DNA of 64,000 nt from Streptomyces sp. PTY087I2. GTDB lineage: Bacteria; Actinomycetota; Actinomycetes; Streptomycetales; Streptomycetaceae. The stretch spans positions 101,763 to 165,762 of the forward strand of contig NZ_LZRD01000021.1 of the NCBI RefSeq assembly GCF_001687325.1, written 5' to 3'. The stretch's first letter is position 1; each line of letters opens with the position of its first letter. Both the position numbers and the translations under genes were made by a program. This document shows, one piece after another, positions 15,994 to 23,618 of this stretch. Below the pieces are notes generated by a model. It saw nothing but the letters and a program-made list of their open reading frames with translations, did no database searches and was not told the origin of the DNA.

Positions 15994-16635
15994 GTGAGTT
16001 CCCAACCGATCCCGACCCGCGTCGTCCTGCTCGCGGGCCCCTCCGGCTCCGGCAAGTCCGTCCTCGCCGCCCGCACCGGCCTTCCGGTGCTGCGCCTGGA
16101 CGACTTCTACAAGGAGTACGACGACCCGACGCTGCCCCGGGTCCCCGGCTCCACGGACATCGACTGGGACTCCGCCGGGTCCTGGGACGCGGACGCGGCG
16201 GTGGCGGCCATCGCCGAGCTGTGCCGGTGCGGCCGTACGGACGTTCCGGTGTACGACATCGCCACCAGCTCCCGTACGGGCCACGAGACGTTCCACATCG
16301 AACGGTCACCGCTGTTCGTGGCGGAGGGCATCTTCGCGGCGGACATCGTGGAGCGCTGCCAGGAGCAGGGCCTCCTGGCGGACGCGCTGTGCCTGCGCGG
16401 CCGCCCGTCCACGACGTTCCGCCGCCGACTGGTGCGGGACCTGCGCGAGGGCCGCAAGTCGGTCCCGTTCCTGCTGCGGCGCGGCTGGCGGCTGATGCGG
16501 GCCGAGCGGCGCATCGTGGCCCGGCAGACGGCGCTGGGGGCGTATCCGTGCGGCAAGGAGGAGGCGCTGGGGCGGTTCGCCGCCGCGGCGGCGGGGCGGT
16601 GTCATCGGGGGGCGCCGGCGGGGCGGACGGTGTAG
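15994..16635 (+). CDS. udk: Uridine kinase-like P-loop kinase
   Basis: This 213-aa protein has a Walker A loop Gly-Pro-Ser-Gly-Ser-Gly-Lys-Ser at its N terminus. Leu-Asp-Asp-Phe-Tyr-Lys follows, the uridine-kinase substrate-site motif, then Asp-Trp-Asp-Ser and Phe-Val-Ala-Glu-Gly-Ile-Phe. Uridine kinases phosphorylate uridine and cytidine to the monophosphates, fitting the surrounding nucleoside genes. GTG 15994 is chosen because the P-loop normally lies about 15 residues from the start. An in-frame ATG at 15928 would add 22 residues and cannot be excluded. A terminator lies downstream. Confidence 0.82.
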   Translation: MSSQPIPTRVVLLAGPSGSGKSVLAARTGLPVLRLDDFYKEYDDPTLPRVPGSTDIDWDSAGSWDADAAVAAIAELCRCGRTDVPVYDIATSSRTGHETFHIERSPLFVAEGIFAADIVERCQEQGLLADALCLRGRPSTTFRRRLVRDLREGRKSVPFLLRRGWRLMRAERRIVARQTALGAYPCGKEEALGRFAAAAAGRCHRGAPAGRTV

Positions 16636-16705
16636 TCGCGCGGGTGGTGGGTGGCGTGGTGGGCGCCTGCGGCGGGCTTTCTCCCCGCCCCGCCCCTTCC
16701 CGTAA

Positions 16706-16751
16706 CCGGGGCTCCGCCCCGGACCCCGCTCCTCAAGCGCCGGAGGGGCTG
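16706..16751 (-). repeat. Dispersed 46-bp GC-rich element, inverted copy
   Basis: The reverse complement of this segment matches 9427-9472 at 45 of 46 bases. It contains an internal hairpin (CCGGGGC/GCCCCGG type). Such elements are scattered between Streptomyces genes; here it follows the uridine kinase gene. Confidence 0.75.
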
Positions 16752-16790
16752 AAAGAAGCCCGGACCGGCCGGAATCGCGGCCCGGCATGC

Positions 16791-16833
16791 CAGTGGGGTC
16801 GTACAGGACCCCCCGGCCCGTACGACCCCACTG
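16791..16833. terminator. Terminator between uridine kinase and sigQ
   Basis: A perfect 14-bp inverted repeat (16791-16804 with 16820-16833) with a 15-base loop lies between the convergent genes and can serve either strand. Confidence 0.75.
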
Positions 16834-16923
16834 CCTTTCCCCCGGATCCCCCTCGGTCCCCGTTTTACTGCTCCCCCGTGTTCCCCCGTGGCCCCCGCCT
16901 CCCCCGAAGCGGAGGGCCCTGCC

Positions 16924-17694
16924 TCAGGCCACCAGCTCGCCGAAGGACTCCTGCTCGTCACGTCCGAAGCTGAGGACCTCGTCCTCGCGCAGCCGGCGCA
17001 GGGAGCGCCAGATGCTGGACTTCACCGTGCCGACACTGATGTCGAGGATGGACGCGATCTCCGGGTCGGTGCGGCCCTCGTAATACCGCAGGACCAGCAT
17101 CGTGCGCTGGAGTTCGGGCAGCCGGGCGAGCGCCTGCCACAGCACCGCCCGCAGCTCCGTGCCACGCATCGCGTCCGTGTCGCCCACCGTCTCCGGCAGC
17201 TCCTCGGTCGGGTATTCGTTGAGCTTGCGCCTGCGCCAGGCGCTGATGTGCAGGTTGGTCATGGTGCGGCGCAGATAGCCGCCGACCGCCGCCTTGTCGC
17301 TGATCCGGTCCCAGGCCCGGTACGTCGAGAAGAGGGCGCTCTGGAGCAGGTCCTCGGCCTCGAAGCGGTCGCCGGTCAGGTGGTAGGCGGTCGCGTACAG
17401 GGAGGCCCGTCGCTCCTGGACGTAGGCCGTGAACGCCGCTTCGGCGTCCGCGTTCTCCGCCCCCGTGGTGCGATCCCCCGTGGCCTTCCCGTACGCGTTT
17501 CCCCCGTTGCCCCCCACATCCCCCGTGGGTGCGTCAACCACCGTCATGTACGTCGACTGCGACGGCAGGTGCTGACGCCCGGCGCTTCGAACACACCCCC
17601 GTACGTTCGTTGCGCCGGACTTCTCGCTGCTCCGCCCGATGTCGTGGAGGCGCGTGACAACTGCGCTTGAGCTCGTGCTGTGCAGTGCGTTCAT
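16924..17694 (-). CDS. sigQ: ECF-type RNA polymerase sigma factor SigQ
   Basis: This 256-aa sigma factor has a long ~80-residue N-terminal extension. Region 2 follows (Thr-Ala-Tyr-His-Leu-Thr-Gly-Asp-Arg-Phe-Glu-Ala-Glu-Asp-Leu-Leu-Gln), then region 4 (Leu-Pro-Glu-Leu-Gln-Arg-Thr-Met-Leu-Val-Leu-Arg-Tyr-Tyr-Glu, then Gly-Thr-Val-Lys-Ser). In S. coelicolor sigQ lies divergent to afsQ1/afsQ2 and is activated by AfsQ1; the arrangement here is identical. The Met-Asn-Ala-Leu-His-Ser start at 17694 follows an AGGGGG stretch and is preferred over a start 15 codons upstream. Confidence 0.93.
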   Translation of the reverse strand: MNALHSTSSSAVVTRLHDIGRSSEKSGATNVRGCVRSAGRQHLPSQSTYMTVVDAPTGDVGGNGGNAYGKATGDRTTGAENADAEAAFTAYVQERRASLYATAYHLTGDRFEAEDLLQSALFSTYRAWDRISDKAAVGGYLRRTMTNLHISAWRRRKLNEYPTEELPETVGDTDAMRGTELRAVLWQALARLPELQRTMLVLRYYEGRTDPEIASILDISVGTVKSSIWRSLRRLREDEVLSFGRDEQESFGELVA

Positions 17695-17778
17695 CTCGCG
17701 CCCCCTATCGGTGGAGTCCGTTCGTTCCTTGCTGACCAAGAGCTTGCCGGGGCAGTTTCATGGCGCTGTCCCCCGACT

Positions 17779-17794
17779 GTCACAGGCCTGTCAC
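17779..17794. promoter_or_regulatory. AfsQ1-binding box GTCAC-n6-GTCAC
   Basis: GTCAC AGGCCT GTCAC is an exact match to the published AfsQ1 consensus GTnAC-n6-GTnAC. It lies between the divergent sigQ and afsQ1 starts, so it probably mediates sigQ activation and autoregulation. Confidence 0.85.
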
Positions 17795-17876
17795 AGGGGC
17801 GGTTGCGGCCGTGCCCGGACAATCGGACGGCACCACAGGTCGAACTGAAGCGCCACCATGGGCCAGAATGACGCTC

Positions 17877-18554
17877 GTGCCTTTCCTGTTGCTGATCGAG
17901 GACGACGACGCCATCCGCACGGCCCTCGAACTCTCGCTGTCACGCCAGGGCCACCGTGTGGCCACCGCGGCGACGGGAGAGGACGGCCTGGAGCTGCTGC
18001 GCGAGCAGCGGCCCGACCTGGTCGTGCTGGATGTGATGCTGCCCGGGATCGACGGTTTCGAGGTGTGCCGGCGGATCCGCCGCACCGACCAGCTGCCGAT
18101 CATTCTGCTGACCGCGCGCAGCGACGACATCGACGTCGTGGTGGGACTGGAGTCCGGCGCGGACGACTATGTGGTGAAACCCGTCCAGGGCCGGGTGCTG
18201 GACGCCCGGATCCGGGCGGTGCTGCGCCGTGGGGAGCGCGAGTCGACCGACTCGGCGACCTTCGGCAACGTGGTGATCGACCGCTCCGCCATGACCGTCA
18301 CCAAGGACGGGGAGGACCTTCAGCTCACCCCGACCGAGCTGCGGCTCCTGCTGGAGCTGAGCCGCCGGCCCGGACAGGCCCTGTCCCGGCAGCAGTTGCT
18401 GCGGCTCGTGTGGGAGCACGACTACCTGGGCGACTCCCGTCTGGTGGACGCCTGTGTGCAGCGGCTGCGCGCGAAGGTGGAGGACGTGCCGTCCTCGCCG
18501 ACCCTGATCCGTACGGTGCGGGGCGTGGGTTACCGGCTGGACTCGCCTCAGTGA
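17877..18554 (+). CDS. afsQ1: Two-component response regulator AfsQ1
   Basis: This 225-aa OmpR-type regulator has an acidic pocket Glu-Asp-Asp-Asp at residues 8-11, phosphoacceptor Asp52 in Val-Leu-Asp-Val-Met-Leu-Pro, and a switch Thr/Lys region. The C-terminal winged helix ends Gly-Val-Gly-Tyr-Arg-Leu. In S. coelicolor AfsQ1 controls antibiotic production, morphology and nitrogen/carbon genes. GTG 17877 is chosen from homologue length and from a CAGAAT -10-like hexamer seven bases upstream, giving a leaderless transcript. The stop overlaps the afsQ2 start by 4 bp. Confidence 0.95.
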   Translation: MPFLLLIEDDDAIRTALELSLSRQGHRVATAATGEDGLELLREQRPDLVVLDVMLPGIDGFEVCRRIRRTDQLPIILLTARSDDIDVVVGLESGADDYVVKPVQGRVLDARIRAVLRRGERESTDSATFGNVVIDRSAMTVTKDGEDLQLTPTELRLLLELSRRPGQALSRQQLLRLVWEHDYLGDSRLVDACVQRLRAKVEDVPSSPTLIRTVRGVGYRLDSPQ

Positions 18555-20080
18555 CCGAGACCGCCAAGCGGTCCCTGCGTGCGGGGCTGCGCTGGACCAG
18601 TCTGCGCCTGCGGCTCGTCGTGGTGTTCGCGCTGGTGGCGCTGGTGGCCGCGGTGTCCGCCTCGGGGATCGCGTACTGGCTCAACCGCGAGGCCGTGCTG
18701 ACCCGTACGCAGGACACCGCGCTCGACGACTTCCGGCGGCAGATGCAGGACACGGCGGCCGCGCTGCCGACGCGTCCCACCAAGGACGATCTTCAGCGGG
18801 CGGCCGGGGAGATGGCGTCCAGCAGCCCGGGCTACAGCGTGCTGCTGGTGGCCGAGCGCGAGCGCGGCAAGCCGATCGTGGGCTACTCCGACCTGGACAC
18901 CTTCACCCGGTCCCAGGTGCCGGACTCGTTGCAGAAGCAGGTGGCCCGCAAGCAGCCGCTGTCGTCGAGCAACGAGCACGAGTACCACCTGTTCTGGCAG
19001 CGTACGAGCATCGCGGGCACGCCGTATCTGGTCGCCGGTACGCGGATCATCGGCGGCGGCCCGACCGGTTACATGCTCAAGTCCCTCGACCAGGAGCGGC
19101 AGGACCTCAACTCACTGGCCTGGTCGCTGGGGATCGCCACCGCACTCGCCCTGGTCGGCTCGGCGCTGCTCGCGCAGGCCGCCGCGACGACGGTGCTGCG
19201 CCCGGTGCAACGGCTCGGCGACGCGGCCCGCAAGCTCGGCGAGGGCAAGCTCGACACCCGGCTCGTCGTCTCCGGCACGGACGAACTGGCCGATCTCTCC
19301 CGTACGTTCAACAGGACGGCGAGCTCGCTGGAGAAGAAGGTCGCGGACATGAGCGCCCGGGAGGAGGCGAGCCGCCGGTTCGTCGCCGACATGTCGCACG
19401 AGCTGCGCACCCCGCTGACCGCGATCACCGCGGTGGCCGAGGTGCTGGAGGACGAGGCGGACACCCTCGATCCGATGATCGCGCCCGCTGTGCATCTGGT
19501 GGTCAGCGAGACCCGGCGGCTGAACGACCTGGTGGAGAACCTGATGGAGGTGACCCGCTTCGACGCGGGTACGGCCCGGCTCGTCCTGGACGACGTCGAC
19601 GTGGCGGACCAGGTGACCGCGTGCATCGACGCGCGGGCCTGGCTGGATGCGGTGCGCCTGGACGCGGAGCGCGGCACGATGGCCCGGCTCGATCCGCGCC
19701 GGCTGGACGTGATCCTGGCCAATCTGATCGGCAACGCCCTCAAGCACGGCGGTTCGCCGGTGGGCGTACGGGTGCGGACCGAGGGCGAGGAGCTGGTCAT
19801 CGAGGTACGGGACCACGGTCCGGGCATTCCCGAGGATGTGCTGCCGCACGTCTTCGACCGCTTCTACAAGGCGAGCGCCTCCCGCCCGCGGTCGGAGGGC
19901 AGCGGGCTCGGCCTCTCCATCGCCATGGAGAACGCGCACATCCACGGCGGGGACATCACGGCGGCGAACTCCCCGGACGGCGGCGCCGTCTTCACGCTGC
20001 GGCTGCCCCGTGACGCCGGGAGGATCGCACAGAACGACGAACCGGGCGCGGGGGCCCCGGGCGAGGACGGGGCGACGTGA
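18551..20080 (+). CDS. afsQ2: Sensor histidine kinase AfsQ2
   Basis: This 509-aa membrane kinase has a first transmembrane helix at residues ~18-42 and an extracellular sensor of about 150 residues. A second helix at ~190-215 leads into a HAMP domain (Val-Leu-Arg-Pro-Val-Gln-Arg-Leu). The dimerisation/phosphoacceptor helix has His283 in Asp-Met-Ser-His-Glu-Leu-Arg-Thr-Pro. The ATPase domain carries an N box (Asn-Leu-Ile-Gly-Asn-Ala), a G1 box (Asp-His-Gly-Pro-Gly-Ile) and a G2 box (Gly-Ser-Gly-Leu-Gly-Leu). It phosphorylates AfsQ1. GTG at 18551 overlaps the afsQ1 stop, so the two are co-translated. Confidence 0.95.
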   Translation: MTETAKRSLRAGLRWTSLRLRLVVVFALVALVAAVSASGIAYWLNREAVLTRTQDTALDDFRRQMQDTAAALPTRPTKDDLQRAAGEMASSSPGYSVLLVAERERGKPIVGYSDLDTFTRSQVPDSLQKQVARKQPLSSSNEHEYHLFWQRTSIAGTPYLVAGTRIIGGGPTGYMLKSLDQERQDLNSLAWSLGIATALALVGSALLAQAAATTVLRPVQRLGDAARKLGEGKLDTRLVVSGTDELADLSRTFNRTASSLEKKVADMSAREEASRRFVADMSHELRTPLTAITAVAEVLEDEADTLDPMIAPAVHLVVSETRRLNDLVENLMEVTRFDAGTARLVLDDVDVADQVTACIDARAWLDAVRLDAERGTMARLDPRRLDVILANLIGNALKHGGSPVGVRVRTEGEELVIEVRDHGPGIPEDVLPHVFDRFYKASASRPRSEGSGLGLSIAMENAHIHGGDITAANSPDGGAVFTLRLPRDAGRIAQNDEPGAGAPGEDGAT

Positions 20081-20805
20081 TGCGCGGCGATGTCACGTAC
20101 CGGAGGCGGAGCCCGCTGCGGCGGCGGGGCCCGCTGCGACGGCTGGGCCTGCTGCGGCAGCAGGGCTTGTTGCGGCAGCAGGGCTTGTTGCGGCAGCAGG
20201 GCCTGCTCCGAGGGCGGTCGGCCGTCTCTCTCGCCGGCCTGCTGGCGGTCGCCGCGCTGGTCTCCGGGTGCGGGATCCGGACCACGTCGGTGCCGGTGGA
20301 CGCGGGGGCCGCGCCTTCCCGGGTGCCGTGCCGGCTCTCCGCGTCGGACCTGACCACCCGGTCGCCGGACAGTGTGAGCGCCGAGGTGTATCTCGTGTGC
20401 GCCTCGCAGCTGGTCACTGTGGACCGCCCGATGCCGGCGGCCGCGATCGGCGCCAAGCCGGTGGAGGTGGCCCGCGCGCTGCTGAAGGAGGTCCAGCAGG
20501 CGCCGTCGGCGGGCGAGCGGCGGGCCGGGTTCACCACGGCGGTTCCGGCGGGGCTGCGGGTCGATCCGCCCCGGGACGGCGATCCGGCGGGCGCCCTGCG
20601 GCTGAGCACCCAGCCGGAGGATCTGTCGGCGGAGGCGCTGGCCCAGCTGGTGTGCACGTTCACGGAGAGCGCGTCGCTGATCCAGGACGGTTCGGTGGTG
20701 CTGGGCGGGCCCGGGGACTACCCGCCGCGCGGCTATCTGTGCACCTCGCAGACGAAGTCCCGGCCGGGGGATCTGGCCACCCCGGACGCCCTCCGGCTGG
20801 ACTGA
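20080..20805 (+). CDS. AfsQ-operon lipoprotein with repeat-expanded N-terminal region
   Basis: This 241-aa protein has a lipobox Leu-Val-Ser-Gly-Cys (Cys near residue 63), so it is exported and lipid-anchored. Before the hydrophobic segment there is an unusually long, Arg-rich n-region of about 45 residues. It includes three tandem copies of Leu-Arg-Gln-Gln-Gly-Leu and degenerate earlier copies. The mature part weakly resembles a GerMN-type domain. The start codon touches the afsQ2 stop (TGATG), so it belongs to the afsQ operon; a lipoprotein in this position is also present in S. coelicolor and may modulate AfsQ2 sensing. Confidence 0.85.
   Translation: MRGDVTYRRRSPLRRRGPLRRLGLLRQQGLLRQQGLLRQQGLLRGRSAVSLAGLLAVAALVSGCGIRTTSVPVDAGAAPSRVPCRLSASDLTTRSPDSVSAEVYLVCASQLVTVDRPMPAAAIGAKPVEVARALLKEVQQAPSAGERRAGFTTAVPAGLRVDPPRDGDPAGALRLSTQPEDLSAEALAQLVCTFTESASLIQDGSVVLGGPGDYPPRGYLCTSQTKSRPGDLATPDALRLD
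20152..20205 (+). repeat. Three 18-bp in-frame tandem repeats
   Basis: Three 18-bp units (CTGCGGCAGCAGGGCTTG and two near-identical) encode Leu-Arg-Gln-Gln-Gly-Leu before the lipoprotein signal core. Degenerate units extend the pattern upstream to about 20116, indicating slippage-driven expansion. Confidence 0.85.
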
Positions 20806-20931
20806 CCCGGGGCCGGGGCGGGGCCGGGAGGGCCGGGGAAAGCCGGATGTACGCAGCCGGGCCGGCCCTTCGTACGCAGTCGCCCCCGGCCGTACGGAAC
20901 CGATCCTGCCGGTCGTGGCGTCTTGGTGGGC

Positions 20932-21498
20932 GTGCGTCACAGTTCGGACGGCCAGACCGTCATCCACTTCCGCGCGGCGGGCATCACTCTCCTGATCGCA
21001 CATCTTCTGTTCGTCGGGTGGCTGACGCTGCGCCCGCTGGACGTCCCCTGGACCACGGCGGCGAACTTCGAGCCGCTCGCCGGCATCCGGGCGGACCTCG
21101 CGCTGGGACCGGCCGAGGCGGCCCGCCGGATCGGCGGGGCGCTGCTGCTGCTGGCCCCGCTCGGGGTACTGCTGCCGATGGCCGGGGGGCGGATCTTCGT
21201 CTCCCCCTGGGTGTCTCTGCTGCGTACCGTCGCCGCCGGGGCGCTGATCTCGCTGGCCATCGAGCTGGGTCAGACCGGGGTGCCGGGTCAGGTCGTCGAC
21301 GTCGACTCGCTGCTGCTGAACACCACGGGCGTCGTTCTCGCCCATCTGCTGATCGTTCCGGTCTGCCGGGCGCGGCTGCGCCGCCGGGGGCTGCCGGGCG
21401 TCCGGGATCTGCCCCACTACCGCCATGAGACCCGACTCAGGGACGAGGCCCCTGGGGGATCGACCCCGACGATTACCGGGGTCGGCCTCGCCCCGTAG
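20932..21498 (+). CDS. VanZ-like membrane protein
   Basis: This 188-aa protein has four predicted hydrophobic helices and the VanZ-family features Asn-Phe-Glu-Pro-Leu, a conserved Glu in Ala-Ile-Glu-Leu-Gly-Gln, and Asp-Val-Asp-Ser-Leu-Leu-Leu-Asn-Thr-Thr-Gly near the third/fourth helices. VanZ proteins affect teicoplanin susceptibility in enterococci, but the actinobacterial ones have no settled role. Starts at 20923 (TTG), 20926 (GTG) and 20932 (GTG) are all possible. Confidence 0.8.
   Translation: MRHSSDGQTVIHFRAAGITLLIAHLLFVGWLTLRPLDVPWTTAANFEPLAGIRADLALGPAEAARRIGGALLLLAPLGVLLPMAGGRIFVSPWVSLLRTVAAGALISLAIELGQTGVPGQVVDVDSLLLNTTGVVLAHLLIVPVCRARLRRRGLPGVRDLPHYRHETRLRDEAPGGSTPTITGVGLAP
21461..21484 (+). 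terminator. Hairpin at the 3' end of the VanZ-like gene
   Basis: CGACCCCG and CGGGGTCG (21461-21468 with 21477-21484) form an 8-bp stem overlapping the last codons of the gene. It is a plausible but weak terminator. Confidence 0.4.
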
Positions 21499-21592
21499 AG
21501 CGATGCTTTGTCCCCCTTCGCAGCGGCACCATGGATACATCGGGGAGCAGAGAAAGCTGCTCCTGCCGCAACGGTTCGCGAAGGAGCCCACC

Positions 21593-21799
21593 ATGGCCGC
21601 ACTTGTCCGCCCCACCGAAGGCCGCATGATCGGCGGAGTGTGCGCGGGCCTCGCCCGGCGCTTCGGTACCTCGGCCGGCACGATGCGCGTGATCTTCCTC
21701 GTCTCGTGCCTGCTGCCCGGTCCGCAGTTCCTGCTCTACCTGGCGCTGTGGGCGCTGCTGCCCTCGGAGAAGTCCGCCTCCTCCGCGACGGCCTGGTGA
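21593..21799 (+). CDS. PspC-domain small membrane protein
   Basis: This 68-aa protein is essentially one PspC domain: Arg-Met-Ile-Gly-Gly-Val-Cys-Ala-Gly-Leu-Ala-Arg-Arg-Phe-Gly, then a hydrophobic segment ending Tyr-Leu-Ala-Leu-Trp-Ala-Leu-Leu-Pro. PspC-type proteins are linked to envelope stress. GAAGGAG lies eight bases before the ATG. It is followed by a strong bidirectional terminator. Confidence 0.88.
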   Translation: MAALVRPTEGRMIGGVCAGLARRFGTSAGTMRVIFLVSCLLPGPQFLLYLALWALLPSEKSASSATAW

Positions 21800-21841
21800 C
21801 GCGCCGGACCACGGGGAGCGCGAAGGCGGCGGAGAACGCGC

Positions 21842-21880
21842 GGTGGGGCGCACACCCTGGACCAGGGTGTGCGCCCCACC
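21842..21880. terminator. Bidirectional terminator
   Basis: A near-continuous 17-19 bp perfect stem (21842-21860 with 21862-21880) lies between the convergent PspC and secreted-protein genes. Confidence 0.82.
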
Positions 21881-21925
21881 TGCATGTGCGGGTGCGCGCC
21901 GGATCACCGGCGCGCGGGGTGCGGA

Positions 21926-22225
21926 TCAGCCGCCGAGCGGGATCCCGTTGGCGGTGAGGCCCTGGGTGGGCAGTCCGCCGAGCAGGCCGGTGACCGGGGC
22001 GGCCGCGTCGGTGGCCTGGCCGCCGAGGACCTTGCCGACGGTGTCCTGGACCGGCGCGTTCTGGACCGACTGCGCGACGGTGTCCAGCGCCATCGTCGAG
22101 ACGGGGAGCGCCCCGGCCGCGGCGTCCAGCGGCAGCGCGGGAGCGGCGGAGGCGCTGCCGGCGGCGGCAGCGGCGAAAGCGGCACCGAGAGCGGCGACAC
22201 CGAGAGTCTTGGCAGACTTCTTCAT
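21926..22225 (-). CDS. Small secreted Ala/Pro/Val-rich protein
   Basis: This 99-aa protein has a clear Sec signal peptide: Met-Lys-Lys-Ser-Ala-Lys, an Ala/Gly-rich core, and Ser-Ala-Ser-Ala-Ala near residue 28. A short mature chain of about 70 residues has no cysteine and several Val-Thr-Gly/Leu-Gly-Gly turns. An AAGGA sequence lies about 13 bases upstream of the ATG. Function unknown. Streptomycetes encode many such small secreted proteins with chaplin-like size but without chaplin motifs. Confidence 0.72.
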   Translation of the reverse strand: MKKSAKTLGVAALGAAFAAAAAGSASAAPALPLDAAAGALPVSTMALDTVAQSVQNAPVQDTVGKVLGGQATDAAAPVTGLLGGLPTQGLTANGIPLGG

Positions 22226-22314
22226 GGAGAATTCATCCTTGGGGAAGGGGATGTGAGCGGCTCTGCAAACTAGCCATCCCGCCACCCCCTCCGCAAACAT
22301 CCCGACACGCGGAA

Positions 22315-22345
22315 AAAGGGCCGGGAAACTACTTCCCGGCCCTTT
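22315..22345 (-). terminator. Terminator of add
   Basis: A 13-bp perfect stem (22315-22327 with 22333-22345) with a 5-base loop begins 16 bases past the add stop codon. Confidence 0.8.
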
Positions 22346-22360
22346 CGTTCGGTGCGCCCC

Positions 22361-23515
22361 TCAGCTTCCGGAGACCGTAGAACTGCTGGTCACAGCGGTC
22401 TGGCGGAAAAGCCACTCCGACCTCAGCTCGGCGTACCCGGGCTTGATGACGTCATTGATCATCGCGAGACGTTCGTCGAAAGGAATGAAAGCTGATTTCA
22501 TCGCATTGACTGTGAACCACTGCATGTCGTCGAGCGTGTATCCGAAGGTCTCGGTCAGCAGCTCGAATTCCTGACTCATGCTGGTGCCGCTCATCAGCCG
22601 GTTGTCCGTGTTCACCGTGATGCGGAAGTGCAGCTTGCGCAGCAGCCCGATCGGGTGCTCGGCGTACGAGTCGGCGGCGCCGGTCTGGAGGTTGGAGGTC
22701 GGGCACATCTCCAGCGGGATGCGCTTGTCCCGTACGTACGAGGCGAGGCGGCCGAGGGAGACCGAGCCGTCCTCGGCGACCTCGATGTCGTCGATGATCC
22801 GCACCCCGTGGCCGAGCCGGTCGGCGCCGCACCACTGGAGGGCCTGCCAGATCGACGGCAGGCCGAAGGCCTCGCCCGCGTGGATCGTGAAGTGGTTGTT
22901 CTCGCGCTTGAGGTACTCGAACGCGTCGAGGTGGCGGGTGGGCGGGAAGCCGGCCTCGGCGCCCGCGATGTCGAAGCCGACGACACCCTGGTCGCGGTAG
23001 CTGTTGGCCAGCTCGGCGATCTCCAGGGCGCGGGCGGCGTGCCGCATCGCGGTGAGGAGGGCGCCGACGCGGATGCGGTGGCCGTTGCTGCGGGCGATGC
23101 GCTCGCCCTCGCGGAAGCCCGCGTTGACGGCCTCGACGACCTCTTCGAGGGTCAGGCCGCCCTCCAGGTGCTGCTCGGGTGCGTAGCGGATCTCGGCGTA
23201 GACGACGCCGTCCTCGGCGAGGTCCTCGGCGCACTCGGCGGCCACCCGGAACAGCGCGTCACGGGTCTGCATGACGGCGCAGGTGTGGGCGAAGGTCTCC
23301 AGATACCGGGGCAGCGAACCGGAGTCGGCGGCCTCGCGGAACCAGATGCCGAGCTTGTCGGGCTCGGTCTCGGGGAGGGAGTCGTAACCCTGCGCGCGGG
23401 CCAGCTCGACGATGGTGCCCGGCCGCAGGCCGCCGTCGAGGTGGTCGTGGAGCAGCACCTTGGGGGCGCGCCGGATCTGGTCGGAATCAGGGACATTCGG
23501 GGTCTGGCTCGTCAT
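22361..23515 (-). CDS. add: Adenosine deaminase
   Basis: This 384-aa protein deaminates (deoxy)adenosine to (deoxy)inosine. Zinc ligands His-Asp-His sit in Leu-His-Asp-His-Leu-Asp-Gly-Gly, the catalytic Glu in His-Ala-Gly-Glu-Ala-Phe-Gly, His in Leu-Gly-His-Gly, and the last zinc ligand Asp in Asn-Thr-Asp-Asn. In the well-studied mammalian enzyme the residue after that Asp is also Asp; here it is Asn. ATG 23515 follows a TAGAGT -10 box by six bases, so the mRNA is leaderless. An exact CTACGCGCGTAG operator precedes the promoter. Confidence 0.95.
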   Translation of the reverse strand: MTSQTPNVPDSDQIRRAPKVLLHDHLDGGLRPGTIVELARAQGYDSLPETEPDKLGIWFREAADSGSLPRYLETFAHTCAVMQTRDALFRVAAECAEDLAEDGVVYAEIRYAPEQHLEGGLTLEEVVEAVNAGFREGERIARSNGHRIRVGALLTAMRHAARALEIAELANSYRDQGVVGFDIAGAEAGFPPTRHLDAFEYLKRENNHFTIHAGEAFGLPSIWQALQWCGADRLGHGVRIIDDIEVAEDGSVSLGRLASYVRDKRIPLEMCPTSNLQTGAADSYAEHPIGLLRKLHFRITVNTDNRLMSGTSMSQEFELLTETFGYTLDDMQWFTVNAMKSAFIPFDERLAMINDVIKPGYAELRSEWLFRQTAVTSSSTVSGS

Positions 23516-23521
23516 CTTCGC

Positions 23522-23543
23522 ACTCTAGCGCCTACGCGCGTAG
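23522..23543 (-). promoter_or_regulatory. Operator CTACGCGCGTAG and promoter of add
   Basis: The exact palindrome lies at 23532-23543. On the minus strand it is followed after four bases by TAGAGT (23527-23522) and after six more by the ATG. The operator therefore fills the -35/-10 spacer. Confidence 0.72.
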
Positions 23544-23618
23544 AGCGCCGGTTGCCGATGCGTAACAGTGACCGGAAAGTCGGGTGGAGTACACCTGCTC
23601 TTCTGAGACTGTTCTGTC

